From the NCBI GenBank assembly GCA_963752325.1, contig CAVVXU010000005.1, positions 1,178,001 through 1,242,000 on the forward strand: a DNA stretch of 64,000 nt, given 5' to 3'. Positions 34,308 to 43,560 of this stretch are shown piece by piece (positions within the stretch are counted from its first letter, which is position 1; each line of letters begins with the position of its first letter). The notes below the pieces were generated by a model, which was not told where the DNA came from, made no database searches, and worked only from the letters and a program-made list of their open reading frames with translations. Position numbers and translations under genes: made by a program. This DNA is from CAVTJL01 sp963752325. GTDB taxonomy: Bacteria > Pseudomonadota > Alphaproteobacteria > Geminicoccales > Geminicoccaceae.

Positions 34308-34393
34308 CCGACCTCCAAGGGCTGGGTTGTCGCGCGGCGGCTGGGCATTCTTAGCACGCATCTAAGCTTCACGTGGAAGAGGGAGGCAAAGAC

Positions 34394-35164
34394 ATGAGCG
34401 GGGCTTGCATCGTCACAGGCGGCAGCCGGGGCATCGGCCGGTCGACGGCGCGGCTGGCGGCCGCGGCCGGGCTTGCGGTCGCGGTCAACTACCGTAACGA
34501 CGCCAAGGCCGCGGCGGAGGTGGTGGCGGGCATCGAGAAGGCCGGCGGCAGGGCCGTGGCGATCCAGGCGGACGTGGCCAGCCCCGCCGACATCGTCAGG
34601 CTGTTCGAGGAGGCCGAGCGGGCGCTGGGGCCCGTCACGGCGCTCGTCAACTCGGCCGGCGTCAGCCACAATGCCAGGGTCGCCGATCTCGAGGCCGAGG
34701 GGCTGCAGCGGCTGATGGCGGTCAATGTCGTGGGGCTCATGCTGTGCTGCCGCGAGGCGGTGCGGCGCATGTCGACCGCCATGGGCGGCAAGGGCGGCGC
34801 CATCGTCAACGTCTCCTCGATGGCGGCCACGATCGGCGGCCGGCCGGGCGCCTCGGCCTATGCCGCCTCCAAGGCCGCGGTCGACGTCTTCTCGACCGGG
34901 CTCGCCAAGGAGGTCGCGGCCGAGGGCGTCCGCGTCAACGTGGTCCGGCCGGGCGTCACCCTCACCGACATGACCGGCTCGCTGCGCGAGAACCCCGAGC
35001 TGCGACAAGCGGTCGCCGCCTCGATCGCGATGCAGCGCGTGGCCGAGCCCGAGGAGGTGGCCGAGGCCATCGTCTGGCTGCTGTCGGACAAGGCCTCCTT
35101 CGTCGCCGGCAGCCATCTCAATGTGGGCGGCGGCGGCTTTCTCGTCCATCCGGCGATGCGCTAG
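34394..35164 (+). CDS. Short-chain dehydrogenase (SDR, FabG-like)
   Basis: A 256-residue classical SDR: cofactor motif TGGSRGIGRSTARLAA, NSAGVSHNA, catalytic Ser in NVSSMAATIGG, and YAASK as the YxxxK pair. The VVRPGVTLTDMTGSL and C-terminal SFVAGSHLNVGGGGF segments are typical of FabG-like enzymes and glucose-dehydrogenase-like relatives. I chose the ATG at 34394 because GGGAGG lies ten bases upstream; an ATG seven codons earlier is possible. It is divergent from the serine-hydrolase homologue. The substrate is unknown. Confidence 0.9.
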   Translation: MSGACIVTGGSRGIGRSTARLAAAAGLAVAVNYRNDAKAAAEVVAGIEKAGGRAVAIQADVASPADIVRLFEEAERALGPVTALVNSAGVSHNARVADLEAEGLQRLMAVNVVGLMLCCREAVRRMSTAMGGKGGAIVNVSSMAATIGGRPGASAYAASKAAVDVFSTGLAKEVAAEGVRVNVVRPGVTLTDMTGSLRENPELRQAVAASIAMQRVAEPEEVAEAIVWLLSDKASFVAGSHLNVGGGGFLVHPAMR

Positions 35165-35289
35165 CGCCGGGCACACGGAGCGCCGCCCCATTGACCGACG
35201 GGGCCGGTGCTCCATGTCGTGCGATGGTGGCGGCTGGGATCCGGGCAGGAGCTCCCAGCCGACACCGCATCCCGACCCCGAGGGCGCCC

Positions 35290-35520
35290 ATGTCGGATCA
35301 GCGCCTGCTCCGCTTCCTCGCCGTCAACGCCCTCATCGGCATCGCCGTGGGCTGGCTCCTGCTCGCGGCCCTGATCCTCCTCGACGTGGCGCGGCTGGGC
35401 CAGCTGCTGTGGGCCTCGGAGGACCGGATCACGACCATCATCCTCGCGGCTGCGGGCTTCGGCGTCACCTTCGGCAGCCTTGCCATGGGCACCGCGATCT
35501 TCCTGTTGCCCAAGCGCTGA
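35290..35520 (+). CDS. Small two-helix membrane protein
   Basis: A 76-residue protein with two hydrophobic helices (FLAVNALIGIAVGWLLLAAL and IILAAAGFGVTFGSLAMGTA) joined by a short polar loop (QLLWASEDRIT). No known family can be named with confidence. The ATG at 35290 follows AGGGCGCCC, a weak ribosome site. Its 3' end lies four bases from the converging epimerase gene. It is likely real, given the clean membrane pattern and GC-biased third positions. Confidence 0.6.
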   Translation: MSDQRLLRFLAVNALIGIAVGWLLLAALILLDVARLGQLLWASEDRITTIILAAAGFGVTFGSLAMGTAIFLLPKR

Positions 35521-35523
35521 GGC

Positions 35524-36327
35524 TCAGACGATCTTCGTCGGATCGCCGGTGAAGTCGGGCGAGCAGAAGCCGCCGCCCTGGCGCTCATTGTCGAGCGCGC
35601 TCTTGAACCGCTTGCCGACCAGCCGGTCCGCGAAGACCTCGGCATTGTCCTTGGGCTCGTAGCCCAGGCGGGCGGCGTTGCCGTTGTCCCACCAGCTCCT
35701 GGTGTTGGCCGAGACGCCGTAGACGATCTCGTAGACATACTCGGCGCTGAGGCCGGCATCGATCATGCGGCAGAAGTCCGGCAGGCTCTGCCAGGTGCTC
35801 AGCATGCGCTCGTCCACGGGCTCGGCGCGGGCCGAGCCGATGCGCATGCACATGGCCGAGATGCCGTGCTTGTTGGCATAGTAGAGGGCGATGTCCTCGC
35901 CGAAGGCCTTGCTCAGGCCGTAGCGCGAGTCGGGCCGCGCCGGCGTGGCGTGGTCGAGCCGCTTCGTCACCGGCTGGAAGCCGATCGCGTGGTTCGAGCT
36001 GGCGAAGAGGATGCGCTTCGTGCCGGCCTTCCTCGCCGCCTCGAAAACGTTGACGAGGCCCACGATGTTGGCGTTGAGGATGGTGGGCCAGTCCGCCTCG
36101 ATCGACTGCCCGCCCAGATGGACGCAGGCATCCACCCCCTCGAACATGCGCTCGACGGCGGCGGCGTCGCCCAGATCGCCCACCATCAGCTCCTCGCCCG
36201 CCGCGGCCGAGCCGAGATCGTCCCGGTCCGAGAGGCGCAGCGCCTTGTAACGGCCCTGCACGTGCCGCCGATACTCGCGCCCCAGGGCGCCCGCAGCCCC
36301 TGTGATCAAGAGACGCTCGATCCGCAT
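35524..36327 (-). CDS. NAD-dependent epimerase/dehydratase, uronate-dehydrogenase-like
   Basis: A 267-residue extended-SDR protein: ERLLITGAAGALGREYRRHV cofactor motif, DLGDAAAVERMFEGVDACVHLGG, catalytic region FASSNHAIGFQP, and YGLSKAFGEDIAL as YxxxK. The SSNHxIGF and SKAFGED motifs are characteristic of uronate dehydrogenases, which oxidise glucuronate or galacturonate to the lactone. No other hexuronate genes are nearby, so the exact substrate remains open. It converges with the small membrane protein gene. Confidence 0.82.
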   Translation of the reverse strand: MRIERLLITGAAGALGREYRRHVQGRYKALRLSDRDDLGSAAAGEELMVGDLGDAAAVERMFEGVDACVHLGGQSIEADWPTILNANIVGLVNVFEAARKAGTKRILFASSNHAIGFQPVTKRLDHATPARPDSRYGLSKAFGEDIALYYANKHGISAMCMRIGSARAEPVDERMLSTWQSLPDFCRMIDAGLSAEYVYEIVYGVSANTRSWWDNGNAARLGYEPKDNAEVFADRLVGKRFKSALDNERQGGGFCSPDFTGDPTKIV

Positions 36328-36484
36328 GGCATTCCTCCGGTTGGCATCGCCGCGCGGTTAGAGCACAAGGGCCGGCGGCTGAGAAGCGGCACCCCGGCAC
36401 GCGTGGTGCCCGCTTGATCTGGATCACGGTCCGATTCAGCATGCGCGCCTAAGGCTGGGCCAGACCGCGGGAAGGGAACGGACG

Positions 36485-37045
36485 ATGGCGACGGGCGAGA
36501 AGGCAACAACCGGGAGCCGCGAGGCCGTGGGGGTCTTCGAGGACTGGTCGACGCTGGAGGCTGCCGTCGACGATCTGAAAGCCAGCGGCTTTGCGGGCGA
36601 CGACATCAGCCTGCTTGCCGGCCACGCCACGGTCGAGCAGAAGCTGGGCCATATGTACGAGCGCGTCCAGGACATGGAGGACGACCCCGAGGCGCCGCGC
36701 ACCGCCTTCGTCTCGAGCAAGGGGATCGGCCAGCGCGAGGACCTCGTGATCGACAGCCTCACGGTGATGCCGCCCCTGATCGCCGCCGGCATCGTCGTCG
36801 CCTCGGCCGGCGCCGTGGCCGCCGCCATCGCCGGCACGGCCGTGGTGGGCGCCACGCTCGCCACCGTGCTCGCCCGCTGGATGGACAAGCGCCACGCCGA
36901 CTGGCTCCAGGAGCAGCTCGACCGCGGCGGCATCCTCCTGTGGGTCAAGACGCCCGACAAGGAGGCCGAGAAGCGCGCCACCGACGTCCTCACCCGCCAC
37001 TCCGGCAAGGACGTCCACGTCCACGCGATCCCGAAGGCGGCCTAG
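36485..37045 (+). CDS. Putative membrane-associated stress protein (YflT-like N-terminus)
   Basis: A 186-residue protein. The N-terminal VGVFEDWSTLEAAVDDLKASGFAGDDISLLA stretch resembles the general-stress GsiB/YflT alpha-beta module. The middle is a glycine/alanine-rich hydrophobic hairpin (LIAAGIVVASAGAVAAAIAG, VVGATLATVLARW), and the C-terminus repeats the alpha-beta fold with ILLWVKTPDKEAEKRATDVL and VHVHAIPKAA. Such proteins are often small, abundant and stress-induced, but no activity is known. It stands alone. Confidence 0.65.
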   Translation: MATGEKATTGSREAVGVFEDWSTLEAAVDDLKASGFAGDDISLLAGHATVEQKLGHMYERVQDMEDDPEAPRTAFVSSKGIGQREDLVIDSLTVMPPLIAAGIVVASAGAVAAAIAGTAVVGATLATVLARWMDKRHADWLQEQLDRGGILLWVKTPDKEAEKRATDVLTRHSGKDVHVHAIPKAA

Positions 37046-37086
37046 CGGCGGCGTCCGGGGCCACCCTGCGGCAAGGCTCTTTTTTC

Positions 37087-37320
37087 TTTTGTCGTTCTCG
37101 TGCTCGACCATGATGGCCCAGGCTCGCGACGGCGCGCCAGGACGTGTCATGGACCCCTCGTGTCGGGGCACGAGCGTGACAGGGAAAAGGAAGGGCGACG
37201 CGAGGACGCGCTTCTTTCGTCATCCCACGGCGTGACCGGGGGATCAGGTGACACGGCGCGACGGGACAGGAACCGCCTGCTCCCCACCACCTGACCGCCC
37301 GGTCGAGCCGGGCGGTGACA
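37087..37320. repeat. REP-like palindromic repeats after paralogue B
   Basis: Inverted copies of the CTCGTGCYCSRCACGAG unit lie at 37095-37180. CGTCATCCCACGGCGTGACC with GGGGGATCAGGTG follows at 37218, then the hairpin ACCGCCCGGTCGAGCCGGGCGGT at 37294-37316. These match units at 11.5-11.8 kb and 32.6-32.8 kb. Confidence 0.6.
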
Positions 37321-37338
37321 AGTAAAGGCGCCCTGCCC

Positions 37339-37974
37339 CTAGGGTGGCGTGGTCTTTTTGTCTTTCGCTCTCCTTTTTTGTTCCTCCTCCGGCCCATCCC
37401 CGCTCTCTCCCAGCAGGGCGTAGCGGCTCTCAGCGTAACGCAGGACCCAGTCGGCCACGTCCGGGTTGCTCCGGGCGAAGGCGAGGAGGTCCGAGACAAG
37501 CTCGGCGGCGACGGGATTGTTCGACGCCTGGATGGAAAGCTCCGACGCGGGGGCGTCGTCGACCGGCTGCGCGCCGATCTCGTCCCGGGCACAGAGGTCG
37601 GGATCGCAGTCGCTCGTGCGTGTCACGAGGCGGCGCAGACGGTTTTCCGGGTGGCGGCCGCGGTTGCCCTCGTAGGCAAGGAACAAAAGAGCCTTGGTGT
37701 CGCCCATGTCGGCGAGGTGCTGGAGGCTGGCGAACGCCGTCTTGATCAGGAGCGCCTCACGCTCGTCCTCGGGCAGCTCGGCCTCGCGCCGGTAGTAGGC
37801 GACGTGTCTCTGGAACTTCTCGTCAGCGAGCAGTGACAAAAGCTCGGCCTCGTCCGTTCCCTCGTGCCTGGCGACCTCGGCGGGCGTCATGCCGCCGGCG
37901 AGCCTTCGGGCGAGCCGCACCGTACGGGCGGCCGGCATCGAGGCGGGGGAACGGACGGGGTAGGTGGAAGGCAT
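37339..37974 (-). CDS. Unknown protein, paralogue B of an inverted pair
   Basis: A 211-residue paralogue of the 31968 gene. The N-terminal helix-turn-helix-like half is almost identical (RTVRLARRLAGGMTPAEVAR, ADEKFQRHVAYYRREAELPE), followed by ADMGDTKALLFLAYEGNRGR and RHPENRLRRLVTR. It has an extra insert of about 18 residues (DAPASELSIQASNNPVAAEL) before the shared C-terminus LAFARSNPDVADWVLRYAES. Its promoter is conserved with that of paralogue A, and there is no ribosome-binding site. Function is unknown. Confidence 0.65.
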   Translation of the reverse strand: MPSTYPVRSPASMPAARTVRLARRLAGGMTPAEVARHEGTDEAELLSLLADEKFQRHVAYYRREAELPEDEREALLIKTAFASLQHLADMGDTKALLFLAYEGNRGRHPENRLRRLVTRTSDCDPDLCARDEIGAQPVDDAPASELSIQASNNPVAAELVSDLLAFARSNPDVADWVLRYAESRYALLGESGDGPEEEQKRRAKDKKTTPP

Positions 37975-37983
37975 GAAGGGATA

Positions 37984-38011
37984 GATATAGGAATTAAAGC
38001 TTGCATGTCAA
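37984..38011 (-). promoter_or_regulatory. Conserved promoter of leaderless paralogue B
   Basis: On the minus strand TTGACA (38011-38006), 16 bases, then TATATC (37989-37984) with nine bases to the ATG. The upstream ATCAACTTCCGATTGACAT differs from the paralogue A promoter at one position in 19. Confidence 0.55.
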
Positions 38012-38116
38012 TCGGAAGTTGATCCCCTGCTCCTGTCACTTTGGCGGGGCGGGCGAGGAGTCACCTCGAACGATGCGCTCCGACCTGTCGATCGGGGTCT
38101 ACATGCAGGCTCGACC

Positions 38117-39013
38117 TCAATCCGCAGACGCGGCAGCTTTGCCCATCGGCTGCAACAGGCTCTGAATGAGCGGGTTCGGATATTTCCGCCGCATCAAGAC
38201 GGCAAAGAATGTCTCCCGAATCCCGGGGAGATGCTCCGCGTCCACGAGCGCGCCGCTTGCGAGCTCGTCCTTCACGACGATCGGTGGGATGACCGCCAAG
38301 CCGACCCCCTCGCGCGCCAGGAGTCGCATCATCGCCATGTCGTCGACTTCGGCCGCGATCTTCGGGCTGATGCCCAGTCGGCTGGCGAGCGCATCGAAGT
38401 CGGACCTGGGACCGCTGGCGGGCGTCGGTAGAATGAGGGGGGCCGTCGCAAGGCGTTCCGGCAGGGAGAGCCCCGGAGGACATAATGAAGGTATGCCGAT
38501 GAGCCCGACGGCCTGCTCGGCCAGGCGATGCACGATGAAGGGTGTGAGCGCAGCCGTGTCGGGCGGATGATTGGTCAGGAGCAGATCCAGATGCAGCATG
38601 GTGAGGGCTTCGAGAAGCTCGGCTCGGCTGCCAGAACGAAGGATCACCTCTACGTCGGCGCGTCCCAGAACCGGCTTGAGGAAGGCCAGCTGGAAGTTTC
38701 TGGACAAGGTCGCGATGGCTCCGATGCGCAAGGGGCGCCGCGTCTGGGATGTCTGTTTCAGGATCGAGACAAGCTCCCTGCCCGTCTCGAAAATGGAGTC
38801 GGCGTGGTCCAAGGCGATCCGCCCGGCTTCCGTCAGGTGTAGCGCACGCCCCCGCCGCTCAAAGAGCGGTTGGCCGAGCCGGTCCTCCAGTTGCCTGATT
38901 TGCGATGACAGCGCCGATTGGGACACGTTCAACCGCTCCGCGGCCCGCGTCAGATGACCCTCGTGCGCGACGATCTGAAAGTACCGAAGGTGGTGGTAGT
39001 TCAGCTCAGGCAT
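38117..39013 (-). CDS. LysR-family transcriptional regulator
   Basis: A LysR regulator of about 298 residues. The helix-turn-helix is LRYFQIVAHEGHLTRAAERLNVSQSALSSQIRQLEDRLG. The effector domain shows RPLRIGAIATLSRNFQLAFL and VILRSGSRAELLEAL, and the C-terminal part has DDMAMMRLLAREGVGLAVIPP. It starts at the ATG near 39013; an upstream TTG would add 12 residues without a ribosome site. It is divergent from dabBA, a layout seen in several dissolved-inorganic-carbon operons, so it probably controls dabBA in response to carbon supply. Confidence 0.88.
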   Translation of the reverse strand: MPELNYHHLRYFQIVAHEGHLTRAAERLNVSQSALSSQIRQLEDRLGQPLFERRGRALHLTEAGRIALDHADSIFETGRELVSILKQTSQTRRPLRIGAIATLSRNFQLAFLKPVLGRADVEVILRSGSRAELLEALTMLHLDLLLTNHPPDTAALTPFIVHRLAEQAVGLIGIPSLCPPGLSLPERLATAPLILPTPASGPRSDFDALASRLGISPKIAAEVDDMAMMRLLAREGVGLAVIPPIVVKDELASGALVDAEHLPGIRETFFAVLMRRKYPNPLIQSLLQPMGKAAASAD

Positions 39014-39043
39014 ATGGTTCTCAATAAGTGAACGAAAAACCAT
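39014..39043. promoter_or_regulatory. Palindrome in the lysR-dabB intergenic region
   Basis: ATGGTT and AACCAT form a perfect inverted repeat with an 18-base AT-rich spacer, immediately upstream of the lysR ATG. This is a plausible LysR recognition or activation site. Confidence 0.45.
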
Positions 39044-39116
39044 AAGCAATCGATTTTTATTGATATTGCGCTCCGGCTAGGCTCGTGCCGTCGACCGAGG
39101 AGGCTGGAGCCCCATC

Positions 39117-40676
39117 ATGTCCCTCTATCTGTTGCCGCTGACCGCGCCTCTGGCCCTTCTCGCCGGGGCAGTCCTCGCGCTGAGCAGGCCGGGGCGGCGG
39201 CCGGCCTACGTGTCGTCCGCGCTCGAGGCCGCTGCCCTGCTGGCGTTGGCCGGCGCGGTCGCCTCCGCCGCGTGGCTCGCGCTGGCCGGTCCGCGGAGCT
39301 TGACCCTGATCGGCCTCGCCGACTTTCACCTGAGCATGCGGCTCGACGTGGTCAGCGCCGCGATGAGCGTCCTGGTCACGTTCATCGGCTGGGTCGTCCT
39401 GCGCTACTCGGGGGCTTATCTCGACGGCGAGGCTCGCCAGGGCCTCTTCATGGGATGGCTTGCCGCTACGCTGGCGACTGTCTCGATGCTCGTTCAGGCC
39501 GGCGATGTGGTGGTCCTCGCAGCGGCCTGGATCGCCGCCAGCCTGTGCCTGCATCGGCTCCTGCTGTTCTATCCGGATCGGGTCCGAGCCCGCCGCGCCG
39601 CGCGCAAGAAGTTCATCGTGGCCCGGACCGGCGAGGTGGCACTCGTTGCCGCCGTCATCCTTCTCGCCATCGGCTACCGGACGACCGACATCGCGGCTAT
39701 TCTTCATCGCGCCGCAGCCGGCGAGGCGCCTGCGACTGCCGTCGTTGCCGCCGCGCTTCTTGCCCTGGCCGGCACGTTGAAATCGGCTCAGTTTCCTACG
39801 CATGGCTGGCTCACGGAAGTGATGGAGGCGCCGACACCGGTCTCGGCCCTGCTGCACGCCGGCGTCGTCAATGCCGGTGGATTTCTGTTGATCCGCTTTG
39901 CCGATGTCATGCTTCTCGCTCCCGGGGTGCTGGCCGTTCTCGTTATTGTCGGTGGCCTTACCGCGCTGTTCGGCGGGCTCGCCATGCTGGCACAGCCTGC
40001 GGTCAAGACCTCGCTTGCCTGGTCGACCATCGCCCAGATGGGATTCATGATCATGCAGTGCGGCCTGGCGCTGTTTCCCCTGGCCCTGCTCCACATCATC
40101 GCCCATTCGCTTTACAAGGCGCACGCGTTTCTCTCAGCCGGCAACGCGGTCGACAATGTCGCAGCAAGTCTACGGCCCGGGCCGGTCGCCGTGCCGGGCG
40201 GCCGCGCGGTCTTACGCGCTTTTGCCTTGGCCCTCGCCATCTATGCGGTCATCGGGCTCGCCTTCGGGCTTGACGGGAAATCCCCGCAAGCGCTCGCGCT
40301 GGGCGCCATCCTCATCTTCGGCGTGGCCTATCTGATCGCCCAGGGGCTCGCCGATGCCGCTCCCTGGGCTCTGACGCGGCGGACGGCGGTCTACGCCGTG
40401 GCCGCCTCGGTTAGCTACTTCGCGCTCCAGACCTGGGCCGAACGGCTGACCGCCGGAACCCTGCCGGCCACACCCGCGCCGGGGCCGCTGGAGTGGGCGC
40501 TGATGGTGCTCGTCATCGTCAGCTTCGGCCTCGTGGCGGTGGCCCAGGCGGCGTTCCCGCTTTGGGCCACGCATCCCGCCGCTGCCGGACTGCGGGTGCA
40601 TCTTGCCAACGGGCTTTATGCCAACGCCGTTTTCGACCGGCTGATCGGCAACTGGTCCACCCACCGTTCGGCCTGA
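39117..40676 (+). CDS. dabB: DabB: ion-coupling membrane subunit of DAB inorganic-carbon pump
   Basis: A 519-residue NuoL/MrpA-like proton-conducting membrane protein with about 13 hydrophobic segments. The core PF00361 motif includes FPTHGWLTEVMEAPTPVSALLHAGVVNAGGFLL with conserved Lys in GTLKSAQF, and HSLYKAHAFLSAGNAVDN. In DAB systems this subunit couples ion flow to CO2 hydration by DabA. It lies 23 bases ahead of dabA on the same strand. The ATG at 39117 follows GGAGGCTGGAG. The window has no other complex I genes, which supports the DabB assignment. Confidence 0.9.
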   Translation: MSLYLLPLTAPLALLAGAVLALSRPGRRPAYVSSALEAAALLALAGAVASAAWLALAGPRSLTLIGLADFHLSMRLDVVSAAMSVLVTFIGWVVLRYSGAYLDGEARQGLFMGWLAATLATVSMLVQAGDVVVLAAAWIAASLCLHRLLLFYPDRVRARRAARKKFIVARTGEVALVAAVILLAIGYRTTDIAAILHRAAAGEAPATAVVAAALLALAGTLKSAQFPTHGWLTEVMEAPTPVSALLHAGVVNAGGFLLIRFADVMLLAPGVLAVLVIVGGLTALFGGLAMLAQPAVKTSLAWSTIAQMGFMIMQCGLALFPLALLHIIAHSLYKAHAFLSAGNAVDNVAASLRPGPVAVPGGRAVLRAFALALAIYAVIGLAFGLDGKSPQALALGAILIFGVAYLIAQGLADAAPWALTRRTAVYAVAASVSYFALQTWAERLTAGTLPATPAPGPLEWALMVLVIVSFGLVAVAQAAFPLWATHPAAAGLRVHLANGLYANAVFDRLIGNWSTHRSA

Positions 40677-40699
40677 TCCACGAGAGGAGGCAAAGCCCC

Positions 40700-43127
40700 G
40701 TGAGCCTGTATGCCAAAGTCGACGCGCCAGACACCGCGATCGCCATGACGATCGTCGCTGCTGCGGGTCGCCAGATCCCGCCGCTTTGGCCGCTTGCCTC
40801 ACATGTGGCGGTCAATCCCTATCTCGGCCAGACGCATCGGCGGCTTGCCGAAGTCGCAGCCCGTCTGGGGCGAGTGGGTGGCGGGCCGGTCACCATGCCG
40901 CGCCGCTGGTACCTGGATCGCCTCGACGACGGCACGATCACCGACGCGGACCTTGCCGACGCGCTTGCGGCGTCGCCCCACGGGGCCAAGCCGGCAGACC
41001 TGGACGCGCTGAGACGTGCGGCAAGACAGCCGCGGCCGGCACCTCGGGTGCTGCCGACGGTCGCCGATCTTGCCGCCGCGGCAAGCGGGATCGACTGGCC
41101 GGGCATTATTGGCGACCGGATCGGCATCTGGGCCGGAAGCTACTTCGACGCCGGGCAGGCGCTGTGGATCGCGCGGCAGGACAAGACCGCGTGGTCGGCC
41201 TACCGGATGTACGCGACCCACGACATTACGCCGGAGATCATGGGGCTCAGGGGATTCGCCGCCCTTGTGGCCGATGCGCCCGAGGCCCCGCTGGAGGCCA
41301 TCGCCTGCGCCATCCACCGTCTCGGACTCGGCGAGCCGGCGCTCGAGACCTATTGCCATCAGCTCCTGCTCTCCCTGGGCGGTTGGGCGCAGTTGGCCCG
41401 CTACCGCCTGTGGCGCGCCGAGCTGGCGAAGGGAACGGATAGAACGCTGACCGATATGCTGGCCATCCGGCTGCTGTGGGAAGAGGCCCTCTACCGCCAG
41501 TACGAGACGGCCATCGCGGATGGCTGGGCCGAGACCCGCGACGCGCACGCTGCCCCGATCCGCACCGGTGAGGTCGAGATCGTCGACGAGATCCTGCAGG
41601 AAGCAGCCGAGCGCGCCGCCCAGCGGCCGCTCGCCGAGACGCTTGCCGCTCCGGCAGCCTCCGCCCGCAACGGGCGTCCGCTGCTTCAGGCCGCCTTTTG
41701 TATCGACGTGCGCTCGGAGGTGTTTCGCCGCGCCCTGGAAGGGGTCGATCCGTCCATCCAGACCCTCGGCTTTGCCGGCTTCTTCGGCATCTTCGCCAGG
41801 CACAGGCGCTTCGCCTCCGACGTCGAGGAGCTGCGGCTGCCCGTGCTGCTCAATCCGACGGTCCGTTCCTGTGCTACGGCGCCGGAAGACCGGAAGGCGG
41901 ATCGGCGTGCCCGCTTCCGGTCGCGCGCCCGGCGTGCCTGGGGGCGCTTCAAGCTGGCGGCGGTTTCTTCCTTCGCTTTCGTCGAGGCCATGGGCCCCGT
42001 CTATGGAGCGAAGCTGGTGCGCGACGCCCTGGGGCTGAACCGGATGCCAGGGCCGGACGATCGGAAGCCGCGCCTCGAGCCCGAGCTGGACCTCGCGTCG
42101 CGCATCGGCGCAGCCGAGACCATATTGCGGGCCATGTCGCTCACCGGCGGGTTTGCGCGGATCGTCCTCCTCGCCGGCCACGGAGCCAATGTCGTCAACA
42201 ACCCCCACGCCAGCGGTCTGCATTGCGGTGCTTGCGGCGGCTATTCGGGGGAGGTCAACGCGCGGCTGCTCGCGGCGCTTCTCAACGATCGGGAGGTGCG
42301 CGCGGGGCTTGCCGGGCGCGGCATCGACATTCCCGCCGACACGCTTTTCGTCGCGGGTCTCCACGACACGACGACGGACGTCGTCACCCTCTACGATCGG
42401 GATGCGGACTGCGTCGGACCATGCCGTCGACCTGGACAGGATACGCGCGTGGCTCGCGGCGGCGGGCAGCCTCACGCGGGCCGAGAGGGCTCTGCGGCTG
42501 CCCCGGGCCGCGGACGGGGACGACGTTCCCGGCCGCGCCCGGGACTGGGCCGAGGTTCGTCCCGAATGGGCGCTGGCCGGGTGCAAGGCGTTCATCGCCG
42601 CACCGCGGGCGCGCACCACCGGCCGAGACCTGGAAGGCCGGGCGTTCCTTCACGACTACGACTGGAAAAAGGACAGAGAGAACGGCTTCTCGGTGCTCGA
42701 GCTGATCATGACCGCGCCCGTGGTCGTCGCGAGCTGGATCAGCCTGCAATACTATGGCTCCACGGTGGCTCCGCAGACCTTCGGCTCGGGCAACAAGCTG
42801 CTGCACAATGTTGTGGGCGGCATCGGCGTCCTCGAGGGCAACGGGGGACTGCTGCGGGCCGGCCTGCCGTGGCAGTCGGTTCACGACGGAGAGCGGTACG
42901 TTCACGAGCCCTTGCGTCTGTCCGTCTGCATCGAGGCACCACGGCAGGCGATGACCGATATTCTCGAGCGGCATGAAGGCGTGCGGGCACTCTTCGACAA
43001 TCGCTGGCTGCATCTCCTGGCGCTCGATGAGGCCGGGCGCATGGCGTGGCGCTATGCAGGCGGGCTGTCCTGGACGCCCGCGGCGGGGGCCGAGGTGGAT
43101 GATCGCCCGTTGATGGCCGTGTCGTGA
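40700..43127 (+). CDS. dabA: DabA (UPF0753/DUF2309), carbonic-anhydrase-like subunit, one-base frameshift
   Basis: A DabA subunit of about 808 residues; with DabB it forms a pump that hydrates CO2 to bicarbonate in one direction. Zinc ligands are Cys and Asp in QAAFCIDVRSEVFRRALE and His and Cys in VLLAGHGANVVNNPHASGLH with CGACGGYSGE. Also seen are PLWPLASHVAVNPYLGQ at the start and KLLHNVVGGIGVLEGNGGLL near the end. It starts at GTG 40700 with GAGGAGG upstream. One extra base near 42412 shifts the frame between DRDAD and SDHAVDLDRIRAWL; the end is normal at 43127. Confidence 0.92.
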
Positions 43128-43147
43128 GCGCTTCCTGCGATCCTCGC

Positions 43148-43225
43148 GCCCTCGAGAGCCGGGGACCGAGCATCGAGGCTGCGCTCGAGAGCCTGCGCGA
43201 GGCCACGGAGCTCCATCTCGAGGAC
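43148..43225 (+). pseudogene. Possible HicB antitoxin fragment
   Basis: The frame starting just after dabA contains ESRGPSIEAALESLREATELHLED, which matches the mid-section of HicB antitoxins (the G-x-S-x-E-E-A-L-x-N-L-R-E-A pattern). Neither the N-terminal HicB strand nor a HicA partner is present. The rest of the 430-base gap to the ABC importer has no recognisable gene. Confidence 0.3.
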
Positions 43226-43560
43226 GCGGGTGATCCGCTCCCGCTGACACCCGCGCTTTCTGATCACGTTCACCGTGGCGCGTGGTGGGTCCGGCTGAGC
43301 CAGCTCGCCCTTCCTGCGGGTGAGCTGCGTCGCCCGACATCTTTCGGGCGGCTCGGGCGCCAGCCCAGGCGCCGCGTCCCAGGGTGCGAGCCTCGCCCGC
43401 CACCATCAGGCCATCGAGCCGGAACGCTCCGCGTTCGCTCCGGCAGCGCGCGTTACCTCTTGCCCGCCGCCCGCGCGAATGTGCTAGGGAGCGGCCGTCG
43501 CCGGGTTGGGGTCGATGCAGCGGCATCGTGGCCGCGGCGCTCACCGGGGTTGGGGAGGAA

